From contig JAHJKA010000054.1 of NCBI GenBank assembly GCA_018822545.1, forward strand, positions 1 through 64,000: a stretch of DNA of 64,000 bases, given 5' to 3'. The stretch is from Pseudomonadota bacterium (GTDB taxonomy: Bacteria; Desulfobacterota; Desulfobulbia; Desulfobulbales; SURF-16). The notes under the pieces were generated by a model. That model was not told the origin of the DNA and searched no databases. It saw nothing but the letters and a program-made list of their open reading frames with translations. Within the stretch, counting starts at the first letter, position 1; every line of letters begins with the position of its first letter. The translations under genes and the position numbers were made by a program. Shown here in pieces: positions 25,597 to 35,929 of this stretch.

Positions 25597-26234
25597 GATT
25601 GCGCACCAAGCAGCTTCAGAGTCAACACATCCAAATCCTCTGGCCGATCCACATCAGAGAAGCTCTCAAGCAGCATGGGCTGAAGCCTGGCCTCCCTGGC
25701 TGCGGCCATGGTCTGGGCAAGAACCTGATCGCTCCCCCAGGAAATCCCGGTAAAAAGAAAGGGGCAAGGCCGACTGAGCCCGATGAGATAATAGCCGCCA
25801 TCACTGGTCGGCCCCAAAACAAGCTCATGGTGATGCAATTGTGCAAAGGCCTGGGCCAAAATAGCTGTGCAGATGCTCGGACAATCAGCCCCCACTAAAA
25901 CCACGCGCTGGACGCCCTGATTAAAGGCCTGCGCAAAGGCAAAATCCATTCTTTCGCCAAGGTCAGTCCCTTCCTGCCGGCGCCAGGAGAACTCTCCCCC
26001 CAGCCACGCCTCCATTTCATCCTGGGTGGCTCCGGCCATGGCCAATTCAACATGGACCTGAGCCTGGTTTGCCAGGCGGGCGGCCTCAGCAACCACCTTT
26101 TCTGTCATCCGGCGCTGGAGATCAGCAGCCCCCTCAGCACCGAGATATGGAATGAGGCGGGTTTTACTGGCACCGGGCCTGGGATAACGGCTGAAGATAA
26201 TGCAGAGTTCCTGCTCTTTAATTGCTGTTTTCAC
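25593..26234 (-). CDS. TIGR04282-type (DUF2064) glycosyltransferase
   Basis: 213 aa from a GTG at 26234, which gives the usual length for the family; an ATG at 26318 would add 28 residues and approach the divergent gene. Motifs: CIIFSRYPRPGASKTRLIP (nucleotidyl-transferase-like N-terminus with KTR), GTDLGERMDFAF, VLVGADCPSI and VLGPTSDGGYYLIGL, FTGISWGSDQV. It is upstream of and overlaps the TIGR04283 partner. Exact reaction unknown. Confidence 0.78.
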   Translation of the reverse strand: MKTAIKEQELCIIFSRYPRPGASKTRLIPYLGAEGAADLQRRMTEKVVAEAARLANQAQVHVELAMAGATQDEMEAWLGGEFSWRRQEGTDLGERMDFAFAQAFNQGVQRVVLVGADCPSICTAILAQAFAQLHHHELVLGPTSDGGYYLIGLSRPCPFLFTGISWGSDQVLAQTMAAAREARLQPMLLESFSDVDRPEDLDVLTLKLLGAQS

Positions 26235-26324
26235 TTTATCTTGAGGGATTGGCACAGTACATTCATCACGGATAAGGTGGCTCGGGAAGTCAGGCTGGTA
26301 ATCAAATCCCACATTCATACTATT

Positions 26325-27089
26325 TTGAGCGCAAAACAAGCTAAAAAACGTCACCCATTATCATACCAGGAGCGCACCTACCGCGCCATGGTGGATCATG
26401 GTTCTCTTGTGGCAACCACCGTCACCGTCCAGGAAACTGACCTTCTCATCCTCGCCGAGCATGAGGTCCATGCGCCTGCCCACGACCTCATTGTGACCTG
26501 CCGCAGCCAGATTGAAGGGTATATACGCCGCCATCCCCTCTTTGCAAGCTCCCTGATCCCGTTGCCCGCAGACAACCTGGCCCCGGCAATTATCCAGAAG
26601 ATGCTTGAGGCCGGCCGCACTGCCAAGGTTGGCCCCATGGCGGCAGTGGCCGGTGCCATTGCCGAATTTGTGGGTTTGGGCCTCTTAAAAAACGGCCTGA
26701 CCAGGGAAGTCATGGTGGAAAATGGCGGCGACATTTTTCTTTTACGCAGCCAAGAATGTCTGATCAGTATTTTTGCCGGTGAGTCGCCCTTAAGCAACCA
26801 TATCGGCCTCTGTATCGGCCCAGAAAAAATGCCACTGGGTATCTGCACCTCCTCAGGATCCATCGGTCACTCCCTTTCCTTTGGCCAGGCAGATTCAGTT
26901 ACCGTTGTTGCCGCTGACACCGCCCTGGCCGACACCGCCGCCACCCGTCTTGGCAATGAACTCAAAACGGACGCCGACATGGCCCACACCCTGGAGGTGG
27001 CGCAAACAATCACGGGCTTACGGGGGGTTGTTGTTGTCAAAAATGAAACACTGGGGGCCTGGGGTGAGGTGGAACTTGTCAGAATTTAA
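26325..27089 (+). CDS. UPF0280 family protein
   Basis: About 254 aa. From YQERTYRAMVDHG on, the sequence follows UPF0280: VTVQETDLLIL, GPMAAVAGAIAEFVGLGLL and VENGGDIFLL, then DTALADTAATRLGN, which resembles ApbE flavin transferases of the same superfamily. The biochemical role is unknown. The start is uncertain: no ATG lies before the conserved part except far upstream; a TTG at 26325 is used. Divergent to the glycosyltransferase pair. Confidence 0.75.
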   Translation: MSAKQAKKRHPLSYQERTYRAMVDHGSLVATTVTVQETDLLILAEHEVHAPAHDLIVTCRSQIEGYIRRHPLFASSLIPLPADNLAPAIIQKMLEAGRTAKVGPMAAVAGAIAEFVGLGLLKNGLTREVMVENGGDIFLLRSQECLISIFAGESPLSNHIGLCIGPEKMPLGICTSSGSIGHSLSFGQADSVTVVAADTALADTAATRLGNELKTDADMAHTLEVAQTITGLRGVVVVKNETLGAWGEVELVRI

Positions 27090-27257
27090 AACCACGCCAA
27101 AACAAACTCATTGTTTCGCTCCGCCGGTTGCTCTTCTCACCACCCATAACTTCTGTTTGAACAAAGATCTTCCCTGCAACTGCAGCGTGCTTGATTCTCC
27201 CCCAGGAAATAGGTATATTTTCTACACATTTCATTAATCTCAACCACGGCAGACACC

Positions 27258-28079
27258 ATGAACTGGAAAAATCTTTTCAGCCCGGGCCAGAGCATCAGTA
27301 CCGATGAGGCCAAAGCGTATATCAAGGCCCACAAAAATGATACTTTTCAACTTGTTGATGTCCGCCAGCCCAAGGAGTATGAGCAGGAGCATCTGCCCGG
27401 CGCCATCCTCATCCCCCTTAAAGAACTTATCAGCCGGAAAGACGAGCTTGACAAGGCCAAACCAACCTTGGTCTACTGTGCGGCCGGAGTGCGTTCCAAG
27501 GCCGCCAGTCAGCTGCTGCAGGGTCAGGGATTTAAGGAGGTGTATAATATCAGCGGCGGCATCAAGGCGTGGAACGGTATCAGAGCCGGCGGCACCGAAG
27601 AGATCGGCATGGAGTTTTTTACCGCCGAAGACTATACTGACATTTTCAAAATGGCCTATGCCATGGAGGAAGGGTTGAAACAACTCTACCTCGGCATGAA
27701 GGATCTTGTTGAGGGCAAAGAGGAGAAAGAATTACTGCAAACAATGGCTGACTTTGAAGACCGCCACAAGGCTGGCCTGGTCCATGGCTTCCTGCCTGAG
27801 GGCGATGAGATCCCCGACATCAGCACCATGGAAGTGATGGAAGGGGGTATGGACCGCAAACAGATCATGGCCCATTTCGGCCCTCACCTCCATGACATGG
27901 AAGACATTCTCAGCCTCGGCATGCTCCTTGAGGCCCAGGCCTACGATCTCTACTCCCGCTTAACACGGAAGGAGGGAGAGCCAAAAAGATTCAAGCTCTT
28001 CACCCATCTTGCCCAAGAAGAAAAAATCCACATGAATTATCTGGCCCGTAAGCTCGACCAGATTTTAGAAAGTCGATAA
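27258..28079 (+). CDS. Rhodanese fused to a ferritin-like domain
   Basis: 273 aa. Residues 10-105 are a rhodanese domain with the persulfide-forming Cys in VYCAAGVRS (about residue 75) and the preceding LVDVRQPKEYEQEHLPGA. Residues 120-270 form a four-helix di-iron-type domain: AMEEGLKQLY, FEDRHKAG, LEAQAYDLY and AQEEKIHMNYLA provide the Glu and His-type ligands. Fusions of this kind occur in anaerobes, and the pair could link sulfane sulfur handling with oxidant or sulfide chemistry. The activity of the ferritin part is inferred from the ligand pattern only. Confidence 0.85.
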   Translation: MNWKNLFSPGQSISTDEAKAYIKAHKNDTFQLVDVRQPKEYEQEHLPGAILIPLKELISRKDELDKAKPTLVYCAAGVRSKAASQLLQGQGFKEVYNISGGIKAWNGIRAGGTEEIGMEFFTAEDYTDIFKMAYAMEEGLKQLYLGMKDLVEGKEEKELLQTMADFEDRHKAGLVHGFLPEGDEIPDISTMEVMEGGMDRKQIMAHFGPHLHDMEDILSLGMLLEAQAYDLYSRLTRKEGEPKRFKLFTHLAQEEKIHMNYLARKLDQILESR

Positions 28080-28193
28080 GTCCGGGACCAAACAGGGTTG
28101 TTTCTTTAATATTTACATTTTTATCAATACTGTCCGATACATTTCCAGTGTAGACTTTTAGGTTGTCAAATTGAATACCTCTTGGGGTTGGTT

Positions 28194-29693
28194 ATGAAAC
28201 AGTTTTTTAATAGTTTTGGCTTACGCATCAAACTCTTTGTCCTGGTCGCCTTTATCTCCTTTGCCCTTATCTGCAGTACAGTAATCGCTCTTTTCATCAT
28301 CCACCGGGTACAGATTGGTGGAACCATGTACAGCGGCATCGAACTTAAAGCCAACTATATCGACGCCATCGCCCGCACCCGTCTCAATCTCAACCTCCTC
28401 AACAGCATCCTCAAGTCACAGATCATTGACTATGACCCCGACTCCTTAACCGGCCTCTCCACCACCACCAAGAAGTTTGACCAGGCCGTGGAGGAGATGC
28501 GTTTCTATGTTGAGGGCAACGGCAACGGCCAGCTCTCCTGCGGCAGTTGCCATAATATTGACCGGGCCTCTTCCGTCGCCGACTCGTATAATGAATTGGC
28601 CACCGCCTGGCCAGCCATGAAGAACATTATCAGCAGCCAGATTCTGCCGGCCTTAGAACAGGACGATATGGATAGCGCCCTGTCTGTCTTTGAAGGCGAT
28701 TTTTTTGAATATTATTATGCCCTGATGGCCAGCACCAAGGCGGCAGTTGATGAACTGCGTAACGGTTCCCAGAGCCTCAAAGAGGCCGCCATTACCGAGG
28801 TGAATTACTTCAGTCTCTTTTTCACGGTGGCCGGTGTTATCTCCATTGCCATTGTCCTCACCGCCTCCTTTTTCTTTGTGGAGATGATTATTAGGGTAAT
28901 CAACTCCATTGTTGAGGATCTTGACATGAGCGCCGATCGCATCGGGGCTGAAGCCCGGGTTACGGCCCAGACCTCGCAGACCGTGGCTGAAATGGCTTCG
29001 GAAATGGCTGCCGCCCTGGAGGAGACCAGTGCCTCCTTGGAGGAAATCACCTCCATGACCCATCAAAACGATGAGAATTCCTCATTGGCGAATACTGCCA
29101 TCCAAGAAAACGAGCGCATCAGCGCCAAGGCCAGTCAAAGCATGGACAATATGCAGACCAGCATGGCAAACATCAAACAAGATTCTGACGCCATTGCTAA
29201 ATTCATCGGCGAGATTGAAAGTATTGCCTTTCAAACCAATCTTCTGGCCTTAAATGCCGCCGTGGAGGCAGCCCGGGCCGGCGAGGCAGGAGCCGGCTTT
29301 GCCGTGGTCGCCGAAGAGGTTCGGAACCTGGCCCAGCGCACGGCCGAATCCGCCAAAAAATCAAGCGACCTTGTGGGTCAGGCCCTTGGCAATGTTGCTA
29401 AAGGCCTCAGCCAGGCAACCACTGTTGTTCAGGAATCACAACAAGTGACGGAAGGCTCCCGTAAAATCAGCATTCTTATTGGCGAAATCTCCACTGCCTC
29501 CCATGAACAATCCCAGGGCATCAGCCAGATTACCACCGGGGTCACCGAGATGGACCGCAGCACCCAGCAGCTTGCTGCCAATGCCGAAGAACTCGCTGCC
29601 GCCTCCGAAGCCGTTAATGGTCAAACCCTCATTCTCCGCGACAACATCAACACCCTGAACGCCTTGCTTGAGGGCCAAAAGTACAGCGACTAA
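28194..29693 (+). CDS. Methyl-accepting chemotaxis protein with a c-type haem motif in the sensor
   Basis: 499 aa, start ATG 28194 after GGGG. TM1 about 12-36, TM2 about 200-222. The periplasmic part (about 40-195) is mostly helical (a 4-helix bundle-like sensor) and contains a covalent-haem site, CGSCH at residues 116-120. The cytoplasmic part has the MCP hairpin with the signature [20 protein letters not shown] and [11 protein letters not shown]. No clear HAMP domain separates TM2 from the signalling helix. Family knowledge: some Geobacter receptors carry c-haem in PAS-type sensor domains. Haem binding needs export of the domain and the cytochrome c maturation system. Confidence 0.87.
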   Translation: MKQFFNSFGLRIKLFVLVAFISFALICSTVIALFIIHRVQIGGTMYSGIELKANYIDAIARTRLNLNLLNSILKSQIIDYDPDSLTGLSTTTKKFDQAVEEMRFYVEGNGNGQLSCGSCHNIDRASSVADSYNELATAWPAMKNIISSQILPALEQDDMDSALSVFEGDFFEYYYALMASTKAAVDELRNGSQSLKEAAITEVNYFSLFFTVAGVISIAIVLTASFFFVEMIIRVINSIVEDLDMSADRIGAEARVTAQTSQTVAEMASEMAAALEETSASLEEITSMTHQNDENSSLANTAIQENERISAKASQSMDNMQTSMANIKQDSDAIAKFIGEIESIAFQTNLLALNAAVEAARAGEAGAGFAVVAEEVRNLAQRTAESAKKSSDLVGQALGNVAKGLSQATTVVQESQQVTEGSRKISILIGEISTASHEQSQGISQITTGVTEMDRSTQQLAANAEELAAASEAVNGQTLILRDNINTLNALLEGQKYSD

Positions 29694-29728
29694 CAAAGTC
29701 GCCTTTTGTACCCACTTTAATCAACAAA

Positions 29729-29766
29729 AAAAACCCTTTCAGCGCTTGGCGCCGAAAGGGTTTTTT
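29729..29766. terminator. Bidirectional terminator, chemoreceptor/mnmG
   Basis: AAAAACCCTTTC pairs with GAAAGGGTTTTTT around a GC-rich loop. Runs of A on the left and T on the right serve both converging genes. Confidence 0.8.
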
Positions 29767-29844
29767 GTTGTGTTTCCCACGTTCCTTGGATTGCAGCATA
29801 GCGCACTCCAACACCTGACTTCTCCTGGCGAGCTCCTCCTACAA

Positions 29845-31722
29845 CTACAACAGACCCTCTTTTTTCAGATAGACCTGAAGCACGGAAATGGCTGCCGGCG
29901 TTATCCCGGAAATACGGGAAGCCTGCCCCAAAGAACGGGGCTTAATGATGTTTAGTTTTTCCACAACCTCATTGGAAAGACTCGGTATACCGGAGTAATT
30001 CATTTCCAGCGGCAACTGGATATCCTCAAGTTTTTTACCCCGGGCCACCTGTTCCATCTGGCGACTTATATATCCTTCGTATTTGATCTCAAGCTGCACC
30101 TCAATCTTGACCTCGGTGGCAATATCAAACGCGACACCGGTGAGGCCAGGCAGATCGTCAAGGGTGAGCTCCGGACGGCGAAGAAGATCCGCAAGGCTCA
30201 CCGCCTGTTTCAACTCAGCCATGCCCCTCTTGGCAAAACGCTCATTCACCTCTTTTTTGGGGCGGATCTGGGTGCTGTTCAACAGGGCAACTGCTGCCCT
30301 GATCGCCTTTCTCTTAGCGTCAAAACGCTGATAGGTAGCGTCATCCACCAGGCCAATCTCATGGCCAATTTCAGTGAGACGAATGTCGGCGTTGTCCTCT
30401 CGGAGCAAGAGACGATACTCGGCCCGCGAGGTAAAGAGCCGATAAGGCTCCTTGGTGCCCAAGGTGATAAGATCATCAACGAGAACGCCGATATAGGCCT
30501 GCGCGCGACTCAGCACCAAAGGCTCCTCATTGCGACAAGAGCGCACGGCATTAATGCCGGCCATGAGTCCCTGGGCCGCTGCTTCTTCATAACCGGAGGT
30601 CCCGTTGATCTGGCCGGCCAGGAAAAGCCCTTTTATCCTTTTAGTCTCAAGGCTGGAGGTCAATTGGGTGGGCTCAACATAATCATACTCAATGGCATAA
30701 CCGGGCCGGATGATATTGACCTTTTCCAGACCCTTGATGGAGCGCAGCATGGCAAGCTGGACGTCAATGGGCAGACTGGTTGGCAATCCATTCGGATAGA
30801 CCTCCACGGTGTCGAGCCCTTCCGGCTCCAGGAAAATCTGGTGGCGCAATTTTTCTGGAAAGCGCATAACCTTGTCTTCCACCGAAGGACAATAGCGCGC
30901 GCCGATCCCTTCGATAATGCCGGTATACATCGGCGACCTATCAGTCCCGGCCCTTATAATCTCGTGGGTCTTTTCATTGGTGTAGGTGACATAGCAGGGC
31001 CGCTGCTCAAGAACCGGCTCACCGGAATTCGAATAGGAAAAAAGATTGGCAGGCTCGTCACTGTACTGCGGTTCAAGTTCGGAATAATCAATGGTGGTGC
31101 CATCCAGGCGAGGCGTGGTGCCGGTCTTCATCCGGCCAATCTTAAAACCAAGCTCTTTCAGATGCCGGGGCAAGGAGTTTGACGGGGCATCACCCATACG
31201 CCCGGCCGGAAAACTCTTAAGGCCAATGTGGATAAGACCGTGCAGAAAGGTACCGGTGACGATAATCACCGTCCGGCTGCGGATTTCCTCTTCCAGGGAG
31301 GTGACAACCCCGGCAATGCGACCCTCTTCCACGATGAGACGATCCACCACGGCCTGGCGGATGTCAAGATTCTCCTGATTTTCCATCACCGACTTCATGC
31401 GCAGCCGATACAACAAGCGGTCGGCTTGGGCCCTGGATGACCAGACGGCCGGGCCCTTGCTGGTATTCAGCCTGCGAAACTGGATGGCGGTGGCGTCAAT
31501 ATTCTTGGCCATCTCACCGCCCAGGGCATCGATTTCCTTGACCAGATGGCCCTTGGCCAGGCCACCGATGGCGGGATTACAGCTCATGGCACCGATGCCA
31601 TCAACATTCATCACCACGCAGGCGGTGCGACAACCCATGCGTGCTGCAGCCAAAGCAGCCTCGCAACCGGCATGACCAGCCCCCACAACCAGGACATCAT
31701 ATTGATATTTTTTATTGGTCAT
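29845..31722 (-). CDS. mnmG: tRNA uridine-5-carboxymethylaminomethyl modification enzyme MnmG
   Basis: 625 aa FAD protein that with MnmE modifies U34 of certain tRNAs. N-terminal [23 protein letters not shown] is the Rossmann FAD site; [24 protein letters not shown] and the C-terminal helical RPSLxxA-like region ([20 protein letters not shown]) are family hallmarks. Start at 31722 is preferred over the TTG at 31734. MnmE is not in the window. Confidence 0.95.
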   Translation of the reverse strand: MTNKKYQYDVLVVGAGHAGCEAALAAARMGCRTACVVMNVDGIGAMSCNPAIGGLAKGHLVKEIDALGGEMAKNIDATAIQFRRLNTSKGPAVWSSRAQADRLLYRLRMKSVMENQENLDIRQAVVDRLIVEEGRIAGVVTSLEEEIRSRTVIIVTGTFLHGLIHIGLKSFPAGRMGDAPSNSLPRHLKELGFKIGRMKTGTTPRLDGTTIDYSELEPQYSDEPANLFSYSNSGEPVLEQRPCYVTYTNEKTHEIIRAGTDRSPMYTGIIEGIGARYCPSVEDKVMRFPEKLRHQIFLEPEGLDTVEVYPNGLPTSLPIDVQLAMLRSIKGLEKVNIIRPGYAIEYDYVEPTQLTSSLETKRIKGLFLAGQINGTSGYEEAAAQGLMAGINAVRSCRNEEPLVLSRAQAYIGVLVDDLITLGTKEPYRLFTSRAEYRLLLREDNADIRLTEIGHEIGLVDDATYQRFDAKRKAIRAAVALLNSTQIRPKKEVNERFAKRGMAELKQAVSLADLLRRPELTLDDLPGLTGVAFDIATEVKIEVQLEIKYEGYISRQMEQVARGKKLEDIQLPLEMNYSGIPSLSNEVVEKLNIIKPRSLGQASRISGITPAAISVLQVYLKKEGLL

Positions 31723-31911
31723 ATTTGTTATCAACGTAAGATCTTAACCACCAGGGCATTTATTCCCTTGATAGGCACCAAGATCGCAAGATAAAGAATG
31801 TATAGAAGGTAAAGAAATAGAGAAAAAGGTACTTTTCAAAACAAAGACTCTTCCATCTTCTTTATTTCTCTAACTTCTTTATTTCATTCCATTCCTTCTA
31901 TTTAAAAATTC

Positions 31912-33420
31912 TTATTTCTGAAGTCTACCTTCTCTCTTCTGAGCAAGCTCCCAGCGCCAAACGGGCCTTCTGGCCATTTTCCAGAAATCAGGGGTCAAAA
32001 GGACAGCCACCGTATAGAGCTCCAAGCGGCCGGCCAACATGCAGAAACTCAAAACCACCTTGGCAGCCTGGGGCAAATCACCGAAATTTCGAGACGGGCC
32101 AACCTCTGCAAGTCCGGGGCCGATATTGTTCAAAGTGGCAATCACCGAGGTCATGCCGGTGACCAGATCGACCCCCATAGCGGTAACCAGCAGACTGGCC
32201 GCAAAAAAAACACCAATATAGATGGCGAAAAATCCCAAAATGGAGATCATCACCTCTTTGGGAACCTTCTGGTTGCCAAGCTTGATGGCGCCCACGGATC
32301 TGGGATGAATCAAAGTGCGAAGCTGAAGGCGGGCATACTTAAAAAAAAGCAGAACGCGAACCACCTTGATGCCGCCGCCGGTGGAGCCGGCACAACCGCC
32401 GACAAACATCAGCGAGACGAGAATAACCTTGGTCACTGAGGGCCACTGATCAAAATCAGCCGTGCCGAAACCGGTGGTGGTGATCATCGACACCACCTGA
32501 AAAAGGGTATCGCGCAGATTATTGCCAAAGGCGCTGTACACGGCATGGGCCATATTAGCGATGACAATAGCCACGGTGGCCACACCAACGATAATCATAT
32601 AAAAACGAAACTCTTCGTTTTGCAGATAGGGCTTCAGACTACGCTGGGCAAAAGCCCGATAATGGAGCGAAAAATTGACTCCGGCCAGGAGCATGAACAG
32701 GATAATCACATACTCAAGATAGCCTGACTGCCAATAGCCGGCACTAGCAGTATGGGTGGAAAACCCACCGGTGGCCAAGGTGGCAAAGGCGTGACAGAGG
32801 GCATCAAAGAAAGTCATACCCCCCAGCATCATGAGAACAGTCTGAATGAGGGTAAAGGCGACATAGACCACCCAGAGAATCCGGGCCGTATCCTGAATAC
32901 GCGGCGCCAGCCTGTCCTTGGTCGGCCCGGGCATTTCAGCCTGAAAAAGCTGCATACCACCCACCCCCAGCAGGGGCAGAATAGCAAGCGACAAGACAAT
33001 GATACCCATACCGCCCAACCAGTGGGTTGTCGCCCGCCAGAAAAGCACACTCTGCGGCAGGATTTCCACCTCATTCAAGATGGTGGAACCAGTGGTGGTG
33101 AAACCGGACATCGACTCAAAAAAGGCGTCGATAAAACTGGGGATGGCGCCACAAAAAAAGTAGGGCAACGAACCCAACAGAGCAAGGCCCAGCCAACTCA
33201 AAACCACCACGGCAAAACCGTCGCGATAGCCCAGATCATCCTCTGGCGCAAAGAGTGCCAGCAAACTGCCACCCATCATGGTCCCGAGCACAGAACAGAG
33301 CAGGAACATCTTCACCATGCCGTCCTGGTAGTACAGACTAAAGGGAATAGGGGTCAACAGAAAGAGGGAAAGCAGCAAAAGCAATTTGCCGATTATATTA
33401 AGAACACCGCCAGTACGCAT
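31912..33420 (-). CDS. trkH: TrkH-type potassium uptake permease
   Basis: 502 aa integral membrane protein with four repeated M1-P-M2 units. The pore loops appear as SGFTTTGSTIL, LATGGFSTHT, MITTTGFGTADF and TLNNIGPGL, which carry the selectivity-filter glycines. C-terminal part ends MARRPVWRWELAQKR. It is downstream of trkA on the same strand with a 57-base gap, so they form the K+ uptake unit. Confidence 0.92.
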   Translation of the reverse strand: MRTGGVLNIIGKLLLLLSLFLLTPIPFSLYYQDGMVKMFLLCSVLGTMMGGSLLALFAPEDDLGYRDGFAVVVLSWLGLALLGSLPYFFCGAIPSFIDAFFESMSGFTTTGSTILNEVEILPQSVLFWRATTHWLGGMGIIVLSLAILPLLGVGGMQLFQAEMPGPTKDRLAPRIQDTARILWVVYVAFTLIQTVLMMLGGMTFFDALCHAFATLATGGFSTHTASAGYWQSGYLEYVIILFMLLAGVNFSLHYRAFAQRSLKPYLQNEEFRFYMIIVGVATVAIVIANMAHAVYSAFGNNLRDTLFQVVSMITTTGFGTADFDQWPSVTKVILVSLMFVGGCAGSTGGGIKVVRVLLFFKYARLQLRTLIHPRSVGAIKLGNQKVPKEVMISILGFFAIYIGVFFAASLLVTAMGVDLVTGMTSVIATLNNIGPGLAEVGPSRNFGDLPQAAKVVLSFCMLAGRLELYTVAVLLTPDFWKMARRPVWRWELAQKREGRLQK

Positions 33421-33476
33421 AGGAATGTTATCAGTTGTCAGTTATCGGTTACAGATAGGCAAGCGCGAAGACGCTC

Positions 33477-34826
33477 TCAAGAAAAAAATGCCTCAACCTC
33501 GGCCATGGCATTTTTGGCAAAGAAGATGACCAGCGTATCTCCTAGTTTCAATTTCGTTTGGCCGGAGGGGATAATCACCTTTCTCTTTCTGACGATGGCA
33601 CCGAGTACCGCCTCGCGCGGGAAATTCATCGACATCAGCGCAATCCCGGTCACATCCTCCCGATCCTCGGTGATCAAAATCTCCACCACCTCGGCATCCG
33701 CACCCAAAAGGGTTGCCACGGAAAGAATCTTGCCCCCGCCCCGCACAAAGCGCAAAATCATATCTGCTGCAACAAGGCGGGGCGACAGGCCGACATCAAT
33801 ACCCAGCTTACCGAGCATGGGAATAAAGTCCGGCTTGGTGATCTTGGTGATACATTTCTTGGCGCCATGATGCTTGGCCAAAAGGCTTGATAAAATATTG
33901 GTGGTGTCACTGTTGGTAACGGCAATGACCAGTTCGGCCTGATCAATACCCTCTTCCAGCAGATCGTGGGCCTCAAGACCGTCAAAATTAAGGACAACCG
34001 TGTTGTCGAGCTGGGCCGTCAGCCGGTCACAGACCACGGGGTTCTGCTCAATGAGACGGACATTGATTTTTTTCTTTTCCAGGGCCTTGGCCACCGTATA
34101 GCCGATAATGCCGCCGCCGATGATGAAGACATCCTTGGGCATATGGCTGGTAAAGTTAAAAACCGCCTCCACATCCATGATATCTTTCTTGCGGGCCACG
34201 AGATAAATCTTGTCGCCTGCCTCAATAACATCGTTGCCGCGGGGGATAATAGTGTGCTGACCGCGGATAATGGCGGCTATGACAAAATAATTTTGCGACT
34301 GTATAGCCTGGATTTGCTGCAGACTCTTCCCCACAGTGGGGTTGCCTTTGTACACCTCATAGCCAAGGAGCTCCACCTGACCATCGGCAAATTCAGCAAC
34401 GTCAAAGGCGTCGGAGAGGGCGGACAGCCGGAGGATCTCCTCGGCCATGGCCAGATCCGGGCTGATCAGTAAATCGATATCCAGGGCCTCTTCAGGCCCC
34501 GGCCCGGAATGGCTGTAAAAATCATCATTTCTGACCCGGGCGATGCGGCTCTGGACATTATACTGCTTGGAAAGAATACAGGCGATGAGATTGACCTCAT
34601 CGGAATCGGTGACCGCGATAAAAAGATCGGTACGATCAATCCCAGCCTCTTCCAGGACCCGCATGGAGGCACCACTGCCATGGACAGGCAGAATATTCAG
34701 ATCCCGCTCAAGTCGGCGTAGTTTTGCCTCGTCCTCATCAACCAGGACAACCTCCTGGCCCTCGATGGATAATTTTTCACAGAGGTGACGACCAACCTCA
34801 CCCGCACCGACAATCATTATTCTCAT
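33477..34826 (-). CDS. trkA: TrkA regulatory subunit of potassium uptake
   Basis: 449 aa with two Rossmann nucleotide-binding RCK_N domains (MRIMIVGAGEVGRHLCEKL at 1-120; VFIIGGGIIGYTVAKALEKK from about 228) each followed by an RCK_C domain. Binding of NAD(H) or ATP gates the TrkH channel. Length matches two-domain TrkA. Four bases downstream of a methyltransferase gene. Confidence 0.92.
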   Translation of the reverse strand: MRIMIVGAGEVGRHLCEKLSIEGQEVVLVDEDEAKLRRLERDLNILPVHGSGASMRVLEEAGIDRTDLFIAVTDSDEVNLIACILSKQYNVQSRIARVRNDDFYSHSGPGPEEALDIDLLISPDLAMAEEILRLSALSDAFDVAEFADGQVELLGYEVYKGNPTVGKSLQQIQAIQSQNYFVIAAIIRGQHTIIPRGNDVIEAGDKIYLVARKKDIMDVEAVFNFTSHMPKDVFIIGGGIIGYTVAKALEKKKINVRLIEQNPVVCDRLTAQLDNTVVLNFDGLEAHDLLEEGIDQAELVIAVTNSDTTNILSSLLAKHHGAKKCITKITKPDFIPMLGKLGIDVGLSPRLVAADMILRFVRGGGKILSVATLLGADAEVVEILITEDREDVTGIALMSMNFPREAVLGAIVRKRKVIIPSGQTKLKLGDTLVIFFAKNAMAEVEAFFS

Positions 34827-34830
34827 AAGC

Positions 34831-35646
34831 TTATTCGTTTATTTTCCATCTGATAAACGCCCATTTCACAGGTTTTTTTCTGGTCAGCGTCACACCGCCG
34901 CCCTGATTGGCAGACAGCCGCTCATCAACATACTGTTCCAAGCGAGGCCTTTCAGCCTCACTGAGATCATCCACCATCCAGCTACAGCCCTCAATGGCCT
35001 CGTGTCTGTCAGCATACTGACGCTGGAGATCAAATTCAAGATAATCAAGGGATGGGGTGATCCCCATCTGGAAAAGGATATTTACCGTGAAGATGAAATC
35101 AGGTCCCGGCTCAAAAGGCCGACCCAGAGCGGCAAAAAGGTCAGGATCAAAAGGACCTGGCCCAACCCGGTCAACAACTATCACCTCTTTTTTGGCCCAG
35201 CGTACCATCTTCGCCAGGGCAGCACCCAGGTCATCCACGGCCAAGGACCGAGCGGCAACGACCACATCGTGGCGCTCAATCCCATGCTCTTGCCAGTCAT
35301 CGCGCCACGAGGCATGCACAGAGCTGATATTACCAAGCTCTGCCTCCTTTACCCTTAAAGCAAGCTCAGCCAACATCTGCTCGGAAAAGTCCATGGCCGT
35401 GACCCTTTTCACCTGCCGAGCCAGAGGAATGGCCAGAGTTCCGGGCCCGCAGCCCACATCAAGGACGGTCCAACTGGGGTCAGGGTGTATCATCTGCAGA
35501 CAAAGATCACTAAAATCAGAACCAAGATTACGTTTGGCAAAAGAAGCCGCCCGCCTGTCCCAATCCTTTTTCTTCTTCCCCTTCCAGCTCTTCTTTTGGC
35601 GTGCCTGTTGCCAGAGCATATTCCAGTCAATGTCGGCGTATCTCAT
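34831..35646 (-). CDS. Class I SAM-dependent methyltransferase, unknown substrate
   Basis: 271 aa. Motif I VLDVGCGPGTLAIPLARQ near residue 62, motif II AMDFSEQML, and an Asp/His pair in the later acidic region. The basic N-terminal stretch KKSWKGKKKKDWDRRA is notable. Other homologues of this general type are annotated as methyltransferases without function. Upstream of and almost touching trkA. Target unknown. Confidence 0.7.
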   Translation of the reverse strand: MRYADIDWNMLWQQARQKKSWKGKKKKDWDRRAASFAKRNLGSDFSDLCLQMIHPDPSWTVLDVGCGPGTLAIPLARQVKRVTAMDFSEQMLAELALRVKEAELGNISSVHASWRDDWQEHGIERHDVVVAARSLAVDDLGAALAKMVRWAKKEVIVVDRVGPGPFDPDLFAALGRPFEPGPDFIFTVNILFQMGITPSLDYLEFDLQRQYADRHEAIEGCSWMVDDLSEAERPRLEQYVDERLSANQGGGVTLTRKKPVKWAFIRWKINE

Positions 35647-35698
35647 GAGAACCTTGATCTGTTCACAAGGTTAAATTCAACAAACAACAGTTTATCAA

Positions 35699-35860
35699 GC
35701 TGCGTGAAAACGTAGCGAGCGACGGAAGGACAAGATGCCGTACAACAACTGCCCTTGGGGTGAACAAATAAGCGCAAAAGCGCGCCCCGCAGGAGATCAG
35801 CGTAGATTTCCAGTGCCTTGGGGTAGAGCTTACTTAAGTAACTGAGCATTGCGGAGTCTC
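35699..35860. repeat. Dispersed repeat, copy B
   Basis: See copy A at 5341-5472. Shared ordered blocks are AGCTG, GAAAACGTAGCGAGCG, GGACAAG, CCCCGCAGGA and GCTTAC..AAGTAA.TGAGCATTGCGG. It occupies the gap between the methyltransferase and zinc-ribbon genes. Confidence 0.5.
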
Positions 35861-35929
35861 CCTGAAGTCGCGTACCTAAGATTATTTGTGCCACAGCCCT
35901 TCCTCGCGCCGTAGTTTGTCACCAGCCTG

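Noticed and set aside
31795..31905. Imperfect A/T-rich inverted repeat upstream of mnmG
   Set aside because: The arms contain long gaps and are mostly A/T, so pairing is not distinguishable from composition.
32752..33870. 372-codon frame on the plus strand across trkH and trkA
   Set aside because: Covers two well-supported genes on the opposite strand and has low-complexity His/Gln-rich content typical of shadows.
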